Shown piece by piece: positions 9,066 through 18,508 of a stretch of DNA of 64,000 nucleotides; position 1 is the stretch's first letter; each line of letters opens with the position of its first letter. Both the position numbers and the translations under genes were made by a program. Source of the stretch: an uncultured Dorea sp. (lineage in GTDB: Bacteria > Bacillota > Clostridia > Lachnospirales > Lachnospiraceae); contig CAJUMF010000015.1 of NCBI GenBank assembly GCA_910586965.1, forward strand, positions 28,565 through 92,564, given 5' to 3'. A model generated the notes under the pieces. It searched no databases. It saw only the letters and a program-made list of their open reading frames with translations, and was not told where the DNA came from.

Positions 9066-10086
9066 GAAGGGGATGCGTAAGTTTTTCTTCCAGGTCGGTC
9101 TTTTTACGGCGGTCATGCTGCTGACATTCTGGTTCGTCTTCCGGAGCCAGGACATTGCTCAGACGGCGGAGGCTGTCCGGGGGATGTCGTCCGGATATCT
9201 GGCGGGGGCTTTTTTGCTGGCGGTGCTGTTCGTGTCGGCGGAGGGGTGCATGATCTGGTATTTATTAAAGGGCATCGGGGAGCAGACGCGCCTTTCTAAG
9301 TGTATCGGCTACTCCTTTATCGGATTTTTCTTTTCCGGGCTTACGCCGTCGGCTACAGGCGGGCAGCCGATGCAGCTCTATTATATGAAGAGGGACGGCA
9401 ACTCCCTGTCGGCGTCGTCGGTGGTGCTGATGAGCGTTGCCGTCGTCTATAAGCTGGTGCTCGTGCTGATCGGGGCCGGCATTGTCCTGTTCTGGAACGC
9501 ACCTTTAAGAGACTATCTGCAGAAGTATTACGGGCTTTATTTTCTTGGTCTGTTTTTAAATACGGCGCTGGTGGTGCTTCTTTTGCTGGTGATGTTCTCG
9601 CCGGGGGTGATACGGGGAATCTTTTACCGGGCGGAAGGGCTTATGGTGCGGCTGCGGCTCTGGAAGGAGCGGAAGGAACGGCGGAAGAAGATAGAAAGGT
9701 TTCTGACCGGGTATCAGGGAACAGTTCAGTTCCTTAAGGAGAATAAGCGGATGATCGGGGTCGTCCTTGCGGGAACATTCTTACAGCGGTTCACGGTGTT
9801 CGTGCTGACCTATGTGGTGTACCGGGGGCTTGGGCTTTCAGGCACGTCGCTTTTAGACATCGTCTGTGTGCAGGCGTCGGTCTATATCGCGGTGGATATG
9901 CTGCCGGTTCCCGGGGCGCAGGGGATTACGGAGGCGATGTATGCCTGTGTGTTCGGGAGTATCTTTCGCGGGCATTACCTGGCGGCATCTATGTGCATTA
10001 CGAGAGGAGTGAGCTTTTATGCGGTGATGGTGATTGGGGCGGCGGTGTTTTTGGGAGTGAATATGAGCAAAGAAAGCATTGGTTAG
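9058..10086 (+). CDS. Flippase-like / lysylphosphatidylglycerol synthase TM-domain protein (UPF0104)
   Basis: Polytopic membrane protein (342 aa, about eight helices) of the family that includes the N-terminal half of MprF and AglD partners. The hallmark SGLTPSATGGQPMQLYYM lies near residue 95 and PVPGAQGITE near the C-terminus. Relatives flip or handle glycolipids or aminoacyl lipids. The ATG at 9058 overlaps the previous stop (ATGAATGA) and has GGAAGGAG upstream; longer in-frame starts inside the previous gene are unlikely. There is no aminoacyl-transferase domain, so it is not a full MprF. With the GT2 gene it suggests synthesis and flipping of a glycolipid. Confidence 0.85.
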   Translation: MNEKGMRKFFFQVGLFTAVMLLTFWFVFRSQDIAQTAEAVRGMSSGYLAGAFLLAVLFVSAEGCMIWYLLKGIGEQTRLSKCIGYSFIGFFFSGLTPSATGGQPMQLYYMKRDGNSLSASSVVLMSVAVVYKLVLVLIGAGIVLFWNAPLRDYLQKYYGLYFLGLFLNTALVVLLLLVMFSPGVIRGIFYRAEGLMVRLRLWKERKERRKKIERFLTGYQGTVQFLKENKRMIGVVLAGTFLQRFTVFVLTYVVYRGLGLSGTSLLDIVCVQASVYIAVDMLPVPGAQGITEAMYACVFGSIFRGHYLAASMCITRGVSFYAVMVIGAAVFLGVNMSKESIG

Positions 10087-10124
10087 AAAAACTTAAAATT
10101 ATAGGAGTGTTTGGCGGATAAAGC

Positions 10125-10153
10125 TTTACACTCTTTTTTATGTCCGATATAAT
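10125..10153 (+). promoter_or_regulatory. Promoter upstream of the AAA-ATPase pseudogene
   Basis: TTTACA (10125-10130), 17-base spacer, TATAAT (10148-10153). It still looks functional although the gene behind it is broken. Confidence 0.55.
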
Positions 10154-10195
10154 GAAAGTGGCAGTAAGTATGGAAAGCAATAGAAGAGGTTTGGT

Positions 10196-11590
10196 ATGGG
10201 AATATATGTGGATCCGGGCAATGATCTGTTCAATGAGTCATTGCATTCAAAAATTTATGTTGACAAAACAGGGCTGATCGTTTATACAAACGAAGTGCTT
10301 GGAACAGCGCAGAAATATGTCTGTGTCAGCCGGCCGAGAAGGTTTGGAAAGTCTGTGACAGCAAGAATGCTATGTACATATTATAGCTGCGGCTGTGATT
10401 CGGAGAGACTTTTTGGGAGGGCTTCATATCGCGGGGGAGAGATCCTTTAAAGAACATTTGAACCGATACCACGTGACCTTTCTTAGTCTCCAGGATTTTC
10501 TCAGCCGTTCTGGAAGAGATATATGCGAAGACCGGAAAAGGATTTGTAGTGATACTTGATGAATGGGACTGTATTTTCAGGGAAAAAAGGTGGGATGCAG
10601 GTACACAGACAGATTATCTTGCTTTCCTGCGTACGCTGCTTAAAGATAATGCATATGTGAAAATGGCATATATGACAGAGATTCTTCCGATAAAAAATAT
10701 GGAATACACTCAGCGCTTAATATGTTTGACGAGTTTTCCATGACAGATGCAGATATTATGGCGGAATACACAGGGTTTACGGAAAGTGAGACAAGGACTC
10801 TCTGTGAAAAATACGATGTGGACTATGAAGAAAGGAAACTTTGGTATGACGGATATCTTTTAGAAGATGGGATGCATATATTCAGTCCGAAATCCGTCGT
10901 GGATGCTGTACGAAGAAGAAAGTTTGGGGGATACTGGACACAGACGGAGACTTACGAAGCATTGAAAATGTATATTGATATGAATTTTGACGGCCTTAGA
11001 GATTCTGTGATCGAGATGCTTGGCGGGAACCGGTGCAGGATAAACCCGCGGACATTTCAAAATGATATGACAACATTTAACGGTAGGGATGATGTGTTGA
11101 CTCTGCTTATTCATCTGGGTTATCTGACTTATGATTCAGAGGAAGGAGAAGTGCTGTATGCACTTTCCGATTCAGAGGCTTTGCTTGAAGCAACAATTCG
11201 CGGGGATGCGGCAGCAGTGGCAGAAAGACTATCCACTTAGAAGAGAGTTCTGCACTGTCATATAATAATAATGAGAATTCTTTGAGCTGCGTTATTGCCC
11301 TTGCTTATTACAGTGCAAGACGCTATTATACAAGAATCAGAGAACTGCCTTCCGGGCGCGGTTTTGCAAATCTGGTGTTTGTACCTGAAAAAAGATATGC
11401 AGATAAGCCGGCTCTCGTCGTAGAGCTCAAGTGGAATAAATCTGCAGAGGGAGCGATTTCGCAGATAAAAGAGAAAAAATATGTTCAGGCACTTGAAAAT
11501 TATACCAGAGACTTGTTGTTAGTAGGGATTAATTATGATAAAAAGAGCAAGCAGCATCAATGTGTGATCGAAAAGTATAATAAAGAATAA
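10196..11590 (+). pseudogene. Broken AAA-ATPase / PD-(D/E)XK nuclease-like protein (DUF1703 type)
   Basis: Four fragments in three frames (10196-10450, 10549-10743, 10722-11240, 11282-11590) together follow one protein of the AAA-ATPase-like/DUF1703 family common in gut bacteria. The first carries the P-loop region SRPRRFGKSVTARML. The last carries the nuclease-like ALVVELKWNKSAEGAISQIK, with the E-x-K pair. Between the first two fragments about 60 codons are missing and frames change, so at least one deletion and two frameshifts are needed. Such proteins occur as strain-variable accessory genes; their function is not established. I see no intact copy in the window. Confidence 0.8.
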
Positions 11591-11675
11591 TGTGGCAGCC
11601 GCTTTGACGGATGTTCAAATGCCGGGTCAAGTTCATCCACCCGGACCTGGGTGATTTGCTGTGATTGTTGTGATT

Positions 11676-12011
11676 GCGTATTCTGTCCGGGCGGGAATCC
11701 GGGCGGTGGAAGGATGGAGTGATGCCTGTGCTTTTTTTGTGGCAGACCAGCCCTATCTCACCGGAAGAAGTGCAAAAGGATTTTTCTTGGAGCTGGAGAG
11801 AAGGAACGCGGCGCTTGGCAGTGTGTGCCATGAAGGGACAGCGGGGAACCCCACGTGGTTTGCAAGAGACTATTATCTGGAGCTTCTTTCTCTTTCCGGC
11901 GATACAGGCGGCAGGAAGATCCTGAAAAAATATCCCGAAAAAGTCAGCTATTTTGCAGTAGAAGACGGGCGGGAGCTTACAGATATTGATGAACCGAAAA
12001 ATTATAGATAG
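11676..12011 (+). pseudogene. C-terminal fragment of a MocA/MobA-like nucleotidyltransferase
   Basis: The reading frame matches only the distal half of a molybdenum-cofactor cytidylyltransferase-like NTP transferase: FFVADQPYL (metal-binding region), GNPTWFARDYYLELLSLSGDTGGR, and the terminal TDIDEPKNY motif are all recognisable. The N-terminal GxxxRxG nucleotide-binding half is absent, and the bases upstream show no start or ribosome site. The fragment lies next to another pseudogene, so this is a decaying island. Other molybdenum or xanthine-dehydrogenase genes are not in the window, although xpt follows directly. Confidence 0.7.
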
Positions 12012-12070
12012 GATTTTTGCACATTTTTTGTTACAATGGATAAAGGAATGTAATTACGGAGGTACGGAGG

Positions 12071-12646
12071 ATGGAGCTTTTAAAGGAGAGGATACGGAAA
12101 GACGGAAAGATCAAAGAGGGCAATGTGTTGAAGGTGGACAGTTTTCTGAACCATCAGATGGACGTCAGCTTGTTTCATGAGATCGGGAAGGAGTTTGAGC
12201 GCCGGTTTGCAGGGGAATGTATCAATAAGATCCTGACGATCGAGGCGTCCGGCATCGGGATCGCATGTGTGGCGGCGGAGGTGTTCGGCGTGCCGGTGGT
12301 ATTTGCCAAGAAGACTCAGACAAAGAACATCGCCGGGGATGTGTACACGACAAAGGTGGAGTCATTTACCCACGGGAGGATCTACGACATTATTGTGGCG
12401 AAGGAGTTCTTAGGCGAGGGAGACCGGGTGCTGGTCATCGATGATTTTCTTGCTAACGGAAAGGCCCTGGAAGGGCTCTCCGAGTTGGTGAAACTATCCG
12501 GGGCAGAGCTTGTGGGAGCAGGAGTTGTCATCGAAAAAGGATTCCAGGCAGGCGGGGATCTGATCCGAGGAAAGGGGATACATCTGGAATCACTGGCGAT
12601 CGTTGACCGCATGGATGAAAAGACAGGAGAAATCGTGTTCCGGTAG
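12071..12646 (+). CDS. xpt: Xanthine phosphoribosyltransferase
   Basis: Cytosolic purine-salvage enzyme (191 aa, the usual length) converting xanthine and PRPP to XMP. The PRPP-binding loop is VIDDFLANGKAL (about residues 119-130), and the N-terminal LKERIRKDGKIKEGNVLKVD and IEASGIG segments are typical of Xpt rather than Apt. Tandem GGAGG blocks lie within 15 bases of the ATG. I looked for a purine riboswitch upstream and did not find one; the upstream bases are the MocA fragment. Confidence 0.95.
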   Translation: MELLKERIRKDGKIKEGNVLKVDSFLNHQMDVSLFHEIGKEFERRFAGECINKILTIEASGIGIACVAAEVFGVPVVFAKKTQTKNIAGDVYTTKVESFTHGRIYDIIVAKEFLGEGDRVLVIDDFLANGKALEGLSELVKLSGAELVGAGVVIEKGFQAGGDLIRGKGIHLESLAIVDRMDEKTGEIVFR

Positions 12647-12688
12647 CATCGGGAAAGAAGAGATAATCAGGAGGGAGGTACTGCGGCC

Positions 12689-13837
12689 GTGTGTATTTGG
12701 AAAAGGAAGTTTCCGGGGATACGGGGAAGAAGGAGCATCCTGCTGACAGCAATAGTCATTGGCTTTAGTCTCTGTCTGGCCGGGTGCGGCCGGACGGCGA
12801 AGGAGGATGTAATTTCTGCGTCAGAGGAGGAGCAGGCTTTTGATGCGCCGGGAGACGGCAGGAAGAGTACAGATACGGAAGACGCAGTCAAGTTTGACCA
12901 TGAACTGGACGGATACCGACCTTTGAAAGAAAAGTATAATTTTTATTTTACCTATAAAGTTGTGCATCCCTGGTGGGATGCGGTTGCTTTTGGAATCGAA
13001 GATGCAACAGATCAGTATGAAGATATGGGAATTGATATAAACTATGAGTATCTTGCGCCCAGTGCCGTTTCCTCCGAAGATCAGATCAGGCGCCTTGAGG
13101 ATGCGGCAGGACGGGACTTTGATGTTATCGGCGTGGATGTGGCAGATGTGCAGGCAGTTACGCCTAAGATCAATAAACTGATCGACGCCGGACATAAGAT
13201 CATGACATTTTCAAGCTCTGATGCCGCGAAAGAAGACGGATGCCGGCGTATCGCCTATGTGGGAAATACGCACAACTATGAGGACGGAGCCAGGCTCACC
13301 GAAGCGCTCTGCGAGAAGCTTGGCTGCCGGGGAAAGATTGCTCTGTTAGTGGGGACAAAAGGAGCTCCCTGCCATGAGGAGCGTGCGCTCGGGGTACGGG
13401 ATGTGGTGGCAAAGTATCCTGAGATGGAGATTGCAGAGACTGCATATGATGAAGACAGCACAGAGAAGGCGTATGCATTTACGAAAGAATTCCTGGCAAA
13501 GCATCATGACCTTGCGGGAATCATCTGCTGCAATATGAGTAATCCGGTGGGGGCAGCGAGGGCTGTCATCGAGGAAAGACGGGATAAGGATATTGTGATC
13601 GTAGGAATGGACCATGACCAGGAGGCGCTTAAGTATCTCAGAGAAGGGAAGATCTATGCCCTTGGCGTTCAGGACTGCTATTCCATCGGCTTTAATACGG
13701 TTCAGGTGGCTGTCAAGATTGCAGACGGACTACTTCCGGGGGATGCTTATCCGGAAAAAACGGAGGAAAAGACTACGATCATTTATCAAAATGATGCAGC
13801 AGCGATGCTTCGGACGCTGTACGGTGAGATTGATTAG
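12689..13837 (+). CDS. Lipoprotein sugar-binding protein (periplasmic-binding-protein type I)
   Basis: Secreted lipoprotein (382 aa) with an N-terminal helix and lipobox LCLAGC (Cys at about residue 33), followed by an acidic linker and a two-lobed Peripla_BP_4 domain (about 75-375). YKVVHPWWDAVAFGIEDA and DHDQEALKYLREGKI are typical of ribose/galactose-type binders. The start is a GTG at 12689 behind GAGGGAGG. No ABC permease or ATPase follows; instead a hybrid kinase begins 32 bases later. It is therefore probably a receptor that presents a ligand to that kinase rather than a transport subunit. The ligand is unknown. Confidence 0.85.
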   Translation: MCIWKRKFPGIRGRRSILLTAIVIGFSLCLAGCGRTAKEDVISASEEEQAFDAPGDGRKSTDTEDAVKFDHELDGYRPLKEKYNFYFTYKVVHPWWDAVAFGIEDATDQYEDMGIDINYEYLAPSAVSSEDQIRRLEDAAGRDFDVIGVDVADVQAVTPKINKLIDAGHKIMTFSSSDAAKEDGCRRIAYVGNTHNYEDGARLTEALCEKLGCRGKIALLVGTKGAPCHEERALGVRDVVAKYPEMEIAETAYDEDSTEKAYAFTKEFLAKHHDLAGIICCNMSNPVGAARAVIEERRDKDIVIVGMDHDQEALKYLREGKIYALGVQDCYSIGFNTVQVAVKIADGLLPGDAYPEKTEEKTTIIYQNDAAAMLRTLYGEID

Positions 13838-13869
13838 GAAAATGGACAGAAAACGGCGGGAGTATAACG

Positions 13870-16800
13870 ATGAGTCGGTTACAGGATAAAATTATCGGGA
13901 AAAAACAGAACAGGCAGACGGCTCTTTTTGCCCTGTGGGGAGGTATTGTGACAGCGGTAATTCTTCTTGTCACCGCCATCTGGGTGTCAGACAGGGCAAG
14001 AGCCGGAACTGATCAGGCGGTAGACAGAGTCAGTGAATTCTATCTTGAGGAGCTTGCCGGGCGGAGAGTACAAGTAGTCCAGGAAGAACTTAAGAATAAT
14101 TTTTCATTTATTGAGAATGCGCTCGATATACTGAAGCCTTCGGATCTTGAATCCCAGGACGCCCTTCGAAGCTTCCTCGGAGAGATGAGAAAGCTCTACG
14201 ATGTGGAGAAGTTCGCATTTGTAGATGAAAACGGGATTGTATATACGAGGCACAGCACTGTTTCCGGCCTGAGCCGGTACAGCTTTCTGTCCGAGGAGCT
14301 GACAGGCCCTGTCATCAGCACGGCTAATCTGTATGGGGCGAAGAAGCAGGTAGTATTTGCGGTGCCTGTGGAAGGAGTAGTATTCCAAGGCGCTAAGATC
14401 AAGGTGTGCTTTATCCAGATCAATATTGACAATATGTTAAGTTCCCTGACTTTGCAGGCAAATGATAATGAGACCTACTGCAATCTGTATTACCGCAACG
14501 GCGAGAGTCTGACGAACACAGACCTTGGACATCTTAAGGCGGGGAGCAATCTTCTTTTGAACCTTAAGGATGCGGATATAGCCGGAGATCACACGATCCG
14601 TGAGATGGAAGATGATTTTAAAAACGGCAGGTCCGGGCATGTCTCTTTTTACTATCGGGGAGCAAAGGAGGATCTTTGTTATACGCCGGTAGAGGGAACA
14701 AACTGGATGTTGTCTATCCTGATCCAGGATAATGTCATCAGCTCCCAGATAAGCTCTATCAGTTCTGAGATGATGCGGCGCAGTATTATCCAGATCATCA
14801 TCACAATATTGGCGATGCTGGCGGTATGTTCCGTACTGATCTACCAGTCGAAGAAAAGTGCCGGACTTTTACTTGAGCAGGAGAGGGAAGACGGAAACAG
14901 GATTAGAGCCGCCTATACCCAGATTGAGCGGGAGCAGGCGGCGATGGAGAATATCCAGGCGGCCATGGGCTCCGGCCTTTGGAGCATGGAGTTCAATGAA
15001 CATGCGCAGATGGTTTCCTGTACATGGTCGAAAGTCTTTCGGGAGATGTTAGGGTATAAAAGTGAGGAAGATTTCCCTGACAGGCTGGAGTCCTGGTCAG
15101 ACCTTCTGCATGAGGAGGATAAAGAGAGTATCCTTAAGGAATATTGGGATACTGTAAAAGATTATACCGGCGAAAAGACTTATAACGTGGAGTATCGTCT
15201 CCGCACGCGGTATGCCGGATGGCGGTGGTTCCACGCAGCGGGCAGGCTGTCGAGGAGAGAGGATGGCTCCCCGATCACTTTTGTCGGTCTGTTTATGGAT
15301 ATTGACGATGAAAAAAGAATGGAAGTGCAGCTTGAGCGGCAGAAGACGGAGCTTGAAGAAGCACTGGCTGCGGCGCAACATGCCAACAAGGCCAAGACGA
15401 CATTTTTAAATAATATGTCCCATGATATCCGTACACCCATGAATGCGATCATAGGCTTTACTTCCCTTGCCACAGCGCACATCGATCATACTGAACAGGT
15501 GCAGGATTATCTGGCGAAGATTTCTACTTCCAGCAGGCATCTTCTGAGCCTTATCAATGACGTGCTGGATATGAGCCGGATTGAGAGCGGGAAGATGAAG
15601 ATCGAGGAAGAGGAAGTATCCCTTCCGGAGATCATGCATGAGCTGAAGACCATCGTACAGGCAGATATCACGTCGAAGCAGCTTGAATTTTCCATTGATA
15701 CGGTGGATGTGGTAAATGAGCATGTACTCTGCGACCGGCTCCGGCTTAATCAGGTGCTCCTTAATCTTTTGAGCAATGCCATGAAATTTACAAAGCCCGG
15801 CGGGGCAGTAGGCGTGCGGATTATCCAGAAAGGCAGGGCCAGGGAAGGGCGCGCAGCTTTTGATTTTCAGGTGACAGATACAGGGATCGGCATGAGCCGG
15901 GAATTTCTGGAGCGTGTGTTTGAGCCTTTCGAGCGCGAACGGACGAGTACGGTGAGCGGAACTCAGGGGACAGGGCTTGGGATGGCTATCACGAAAAATA
16001 TTGTGGATATGATGGGCGGGACAATCTCTGTTGAGAGTGAGGAAGGCAAAGGGACCAGCTTTACGGTATCCTTAAGGTTCAACATCTGTTCCGGTTCTGT
16101 GAAGCAGGAGACAGTTCCGGAGCTTGAAGGGCTGCGGGCATTGGTGGTGGATGATGATTTCAATACCTGCTCCAGTGTCACAAAGATGCTCTCTTCCATG
16201 GGCATGAGGCCAGACTGGACGACCGCTGGAAAAGAAGCGGCGCTTCGCGCCGGGCTTGCGAAGGAGCAGGATGATGTATATGCGGCGTATATCGTGGACT
16301 GGCTGATGCCGGACATGAACGGGATTGAGGTAGTAAGGCGTATCCGGGCAGTGACCGGTGAAGATGTGCCGATCATCCTGCTGACCGCCTACGACTGGGC
16401 GGATATTGAGGAAGAGGCGAAGGAGGCGGGAGTCACTGCGTTCTGCTCAAAGCCGGTATTCTTATCTGAGCTTAGAAAGGTGTTGGAGTCGCCTTATCTG
16501 GTGCAGGGCGGGAAGGATACAGATACGGAACCGGAATTCTCTTTTGAGGGAAAACGGATCCTTCTGGTGGAGGACAATGAGCTGAACCAGGAAATTGCAG
16601 TGGAGATCCTGACAGAAACCGGCTTTGAAGTCGATGTGGCCGGCGACGGTGCCGATGCGGTAAAGAAGCTTACGGCAGAAGCGCCGGACCGGTATGACCT
16701 GGTTCTGATGGATATCCAGATGCCGGTGATGGACGGATACGAGGCCACACGCCGGATCAGGAAAGCAGACGATCCGGTGCTTTCCCATCTTCCCATTATC

Positions 16801-16926
16801 GCCATGACGGCTAACGCCTTCGATGAGGACCGGAGAGCGGCCGTGGAGGCGGGAATGAACGGGCATATCGCAAAGCCTATAGATATACCGAAGCTTTTGG
16901 AATTACTGCAGGAAATATTGGAATAA
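13870..16926 (+). CDS. Hybrid sensor histidine kinase with two receiver domains
   Basis: Membrane sensor (1018 aa). Order: helix (about 17-38), extracellular Cache-like domain (about 40-295), helix (about 298-318), PAS domain (about 365-485), HisKA with His near residue 518 (MSHDIRTPMNAIIGF), HATPase with VTDTGIGMSREF and GTGLGMAITK, receiver 1 (phospho-Asp near 810 in YIVDWLMPDMNG), receiver 2 (Asp near 948 in LMDIQMPVMDGYEA). No DNA-binding output domain or HPt domain is present, so the final effector is elsewhere. It follows the binding-protein gene closely and probably senses its loaded form. A strong terminator follows. Confidence 0.92.
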   Translation: MSRLQDKIIGKKQNRQTALFALWGGIVTAVILLVTAIWVSDRARAGTDQAVDRVSEFYLEELAGRRVQVVQEELKNNFSFIENALDILKPSDLESQDALRSFLGEMRKLYDVEKFAFVDENGIVYTRHSTVSGLSRYSFLSEELTGPVISTANLYGAKKQVVFAVPVEGVVFQGAKIKVCFIQINIDNMLSSLTLQANDNETYCNLYYRNGESLTNTDLGHLKAGSNLLLNLKDADIAGDHTIREMEDDFKNGRSGHVSFYYRGAKEDLCYTPVEGTNWMLSILIQDNVISSQISSISSEMMRRSIIQIIITILAMLAVCSVLIYQSKKSAGLLLEQEREDGNRIRAAYTQIEREQAAMENIQAAMGSGLWSMEFNEHAQMVSCTWSKVFREMLGYKSEEDFPDRLESWSDLLHEEDKESILKEYWDTVKDYTGEKTYNVEYRLRTRYAGWRWFHAAGRLSRREDGSPITFVGLFMDIDDEKRMEVQLERQKTELEEALAAAQHANKAKTTFLNNMSHDIRTPMNAIIGFTSLATAHIDHTEQVQDYLAKISTSSRHLLSLINDVLDMSRIESGKMKIEEEEVSLPEIMHELKTIVQADITSKQLEFSIDTVDVVNEHVLCDRLRLNQVLLNLLSNAMKFTKPGGAVGVRIIQKGRAREGRAAFDFQVTDTGIGMSREFLERVFEPFERERTSTVSGTQGTGLGMAITKNIVDMMGGTISVESEEGKGTSFTVSLRFNICSGSVKQETVPELEGLRALVVDDDFNTCSSVTKMLSSMGMRPDWTTAGKEAALRAGLAKEQDDVYAAYIVDWLMPDMNGIEVVRRIRAVTGEDVPIILLTAYDWADIEEEAKEAGVTAFCSKPVFLSELRKVLESPYLVQGGKDTDTEPEFSFEGKRILLVEDNELNQEIAVEILTETGFEVDVAGDGADAVKKLTAEAPDRYDLVLMDIQMPVMDGYEATRRIRKADDPVLSHLPIIAMTANAFDEDRRAAVEAGMNGHIAKPIDIPKLLELLQEILE

Positions 16927-16974
16927 AGAAAACAGCTAGAACCTGTGATTTTTAAGGTTCTAGCTGTTTTCTTT
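16925..16974. terminator. Bidirectional terminator between the hybrid kinase and tRNA-Leu
   Basis: A perfect 20-base inverted repeat (16925-16944 with 16955-16974, 10-base loop) with A-rich and T-rich flanks. It can stop the kinase transcript on the plus strand and the tRNA transcript on the minus strand. Confidence 0.85.
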
Positions 16975-16975
16975 A

Positions 16976-17058
16976 TGCGGATGGTGGGACTTGAACCCAC
17001 ACGAGGTTGCCCCCGCAAGATTTTGAGTCTTGTGCGTCTGCCATTCCGCCACATCCGC
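16976..17058 (-). tRNA. tRNA-Leu(CAA)
   Basis: The minus strand folds into a class II tRNA of 83 bases. The acceptor GCGGATG pairs with CATCCGC. The D arm contains GGCAGACGC, the anticodon stem CAAGA/TCTTG encloses loop CTCAAAA (anticodon CAA), a variable arm follows, and the T arm is GTGGGTTCAAGTCCCAC. CCA is not encoded. It reads UUG codons. Confidence 0.95.
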
Positions 17059-17087
17059 TCAGCTTGACTTTCCCCAAGCCGATATAC

Positions 17088-17116
17088 ATTGTAACATAAT
17101 GTTTTATAAATTACAA
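17088..17116 (-). promoter_or_regulatory. Promoter of tRNA-Leu
   Basis: On the minus strand TTGTAA (17116-17111), a 17-base spacer and TACAAT (17093-17088) lie about 30 bases before the tRNA. The -35 box overlaps the stop codon of the GH5 gene. Confidence 0.6.
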
Positions 17117-18121
17117 TACTTTTTTAAACCATTTTCCAGCAGCAGATAAATCAGATGATTTGAATCCTTTTGTTTTTTTGCAAGAGCTTTTTAAAAGGGC
17201 GCAGCTTTCGTTTTTGTTAGACAAATTCCAACAGACAAAGCTTATTTTTCTTTTTTTGAGAAATTTTATCCATTTGTTGGCTTCGCTTTTATTGATCTTC
17301 CCATTGCCGGAGCTTTCGGAGATGCCAAATTCGCTGACAAATACAGGAAGTCCCTTTTTGACGGCTTTATCAACTTTTGAACGATAGCTGTCTTTATGGG
17401 TTGCCGCATAAAAATGGAAAGAGTACATCAGATTTGAGTATCCTTTTATGGGACTGTCGGCAGCGGTATCTACATCTTGTGACCAGGTAGGTGTACCTAC
17501 GAGGATAACATTCTTTTTATCGTAAGTACGTATGGCTTTAATGACAGATTTTGCGTAAGATTTGATATCTTTCCAGCGTGTGTTGCCGTTTGGTTCGTTG
17601 CATATTTCGTACATGACATTTTTGTTTTTGCGGTATTTTTTGGCCATCTCTTTAAAAAAGGATACAGCTTGCTTTTTGTGTTTGTTCGGGTTGCTGTCAT
17701 TTAAGATGTGCCAATCGATGATTACGTACATGCCCAGCTCGGCAGCATATTTCACACCTTTATCAATCAGACTTTTTAATTCTTTTTTGCTCCCGCCGGA
17801 GCAATAGCCATTGTAGTCTTCTGTATACATGGCGAGACGGATACAGTTGACATTCCATTTATCCCTGAGTGTTTTAAAAGTATCCGGATTGACATATTCG
17901 GGGAACCAATTGATTCCATGAGTACTGACACCTTTAAGAATAACAGGTTTTCCTTTGCTGTTCACGAGAGAAGCTTTTTTGACTTTCAGCCGGCCGTTTT
18001 TTGATAAAGGCGTTTGACGTTTCGCGCTTTTAGCTGGGGCAGCGGCGATTTCCGCCGGTATGGAAAAAGCAAGGGACAGGGCCAAGAGAATACAGAGAAA
18101 TTTTTTGAAATACGTTTTCAT
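17111..18121 (-). CDS. Secreted glycoside hydrolase family 5 (cellulase-like)
   Basis: Exported endoglycosidase (336 aa). A signal peptide covers about residues 1-28 (basic start, hydrophobic core, AAAPA cleavage region). The GH5 barrel shows GVSTHGINW, the acid/base Glu in YEICNEPNG and the nucleophile Glu in FVSEFGISESSGNG; both catalytic residues are intact. There is no carbohydrate-binding or anchoring domain, so it is probably free or loosely wall-bound through its lysine-rich ends. AAGGAGG precedes the ATG, which overlaps the stop of the XRE gene by four bases. Substrate could be beta-glucan, mannan or another beta-linked polymer. Regulation by the coupled XRE protein is inferred. Confidence 0.88.
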   Translation of the reverse strand: MKTYFKKFLCILLALSLAFSIPAEIAAAPAKSAKRQTPLSKNGRLKVKKASLVNSKGKPVILKGVSTHGINWFPEYVNPDTFKTLRDKWNVNCIRLAMYTEDYNGYCSGGSKKELKSLIDKGVKYAAELGMYVIIDWHILNDSNPNKHKKQAVSFFKEMAKKYRKNKNVMYEICNEPNGNTRWKDIKSYAKSVIKAIRTYDKKNVILVGTPTWSQDVDTAADSPIKGYSNLMYSFHFYAATHKDSYRSKVDKAVKKGLPVFVSEFGISESSGNGKINKSEANKWIKFLKKRKISFVCWNLSNKNESCALLKSSCKKTKGFKSSDLSAAGKWFKKVL

Positions 18122-18345
18122 TCGCGGACCTCCTTGATTAATTCGAATGCAGGTGTTTTGAGGGCAAGTGCTATTTTTTCAATATTATCAATAGAAATAT
18201 TGCGGTTGCATCGTTCGATATCGGAAATATAAGTTCGGTGCAAACCGCATAGACCGGCAAGTTCTTCTTGAGAAATGCCGAGTTTAGACCGGGTGCATTT
18301 TATATTATGTGCAAAAATTTTACGTAAAGAAATTGTTGTATTCAT
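18118..18345 (-). CDS. Small XRE-family regulator coupled to the GH5 gene
   Basis: A 75-aa protein that is nearly all helix-turn-helix: RSKLGISQEELAGLCGLHRTYISDIER gives helices 2 and 3, followed by the usual ISIDNIEKIALAL dimer helix. The stop overlaps the GH5 start (ATGA), so both proteins are made from one message. A single HTH joined to one exported enzyme suggests local control of that gene, but no operator can be pointed out with confidence in 18346-18508. Confidence 0.85.
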   Translation of the reverse strand: MNTTISLRKIFAHNIKCTRSKLGISQEELAGLCGLHRTYISDIERCNRNISIDNIEKIALALKTPAFELIKEVRE

Positions 18346-18508
18346 ATACCCACCCCTTTGGATAGCAATTATTTCTAATGGTATACTGAATGATGATTAT
18401 AAGTCTACAGATTATAAGTTACATATGGAAAAAAAGTGTACAGAATACCTTTTAAAATATTCTATTTTAGTGTATAGTAATAGGTGATTTTATTTTTGGA
18501 GTGACGAT

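Noticed and set aside
11950..12070. Possible purine riboswitch upstream of xpt
   Set aside because: The bases code for the MocA fragment, and I see none of the conserved riboswitch core or a terminator/antiterminator pair.
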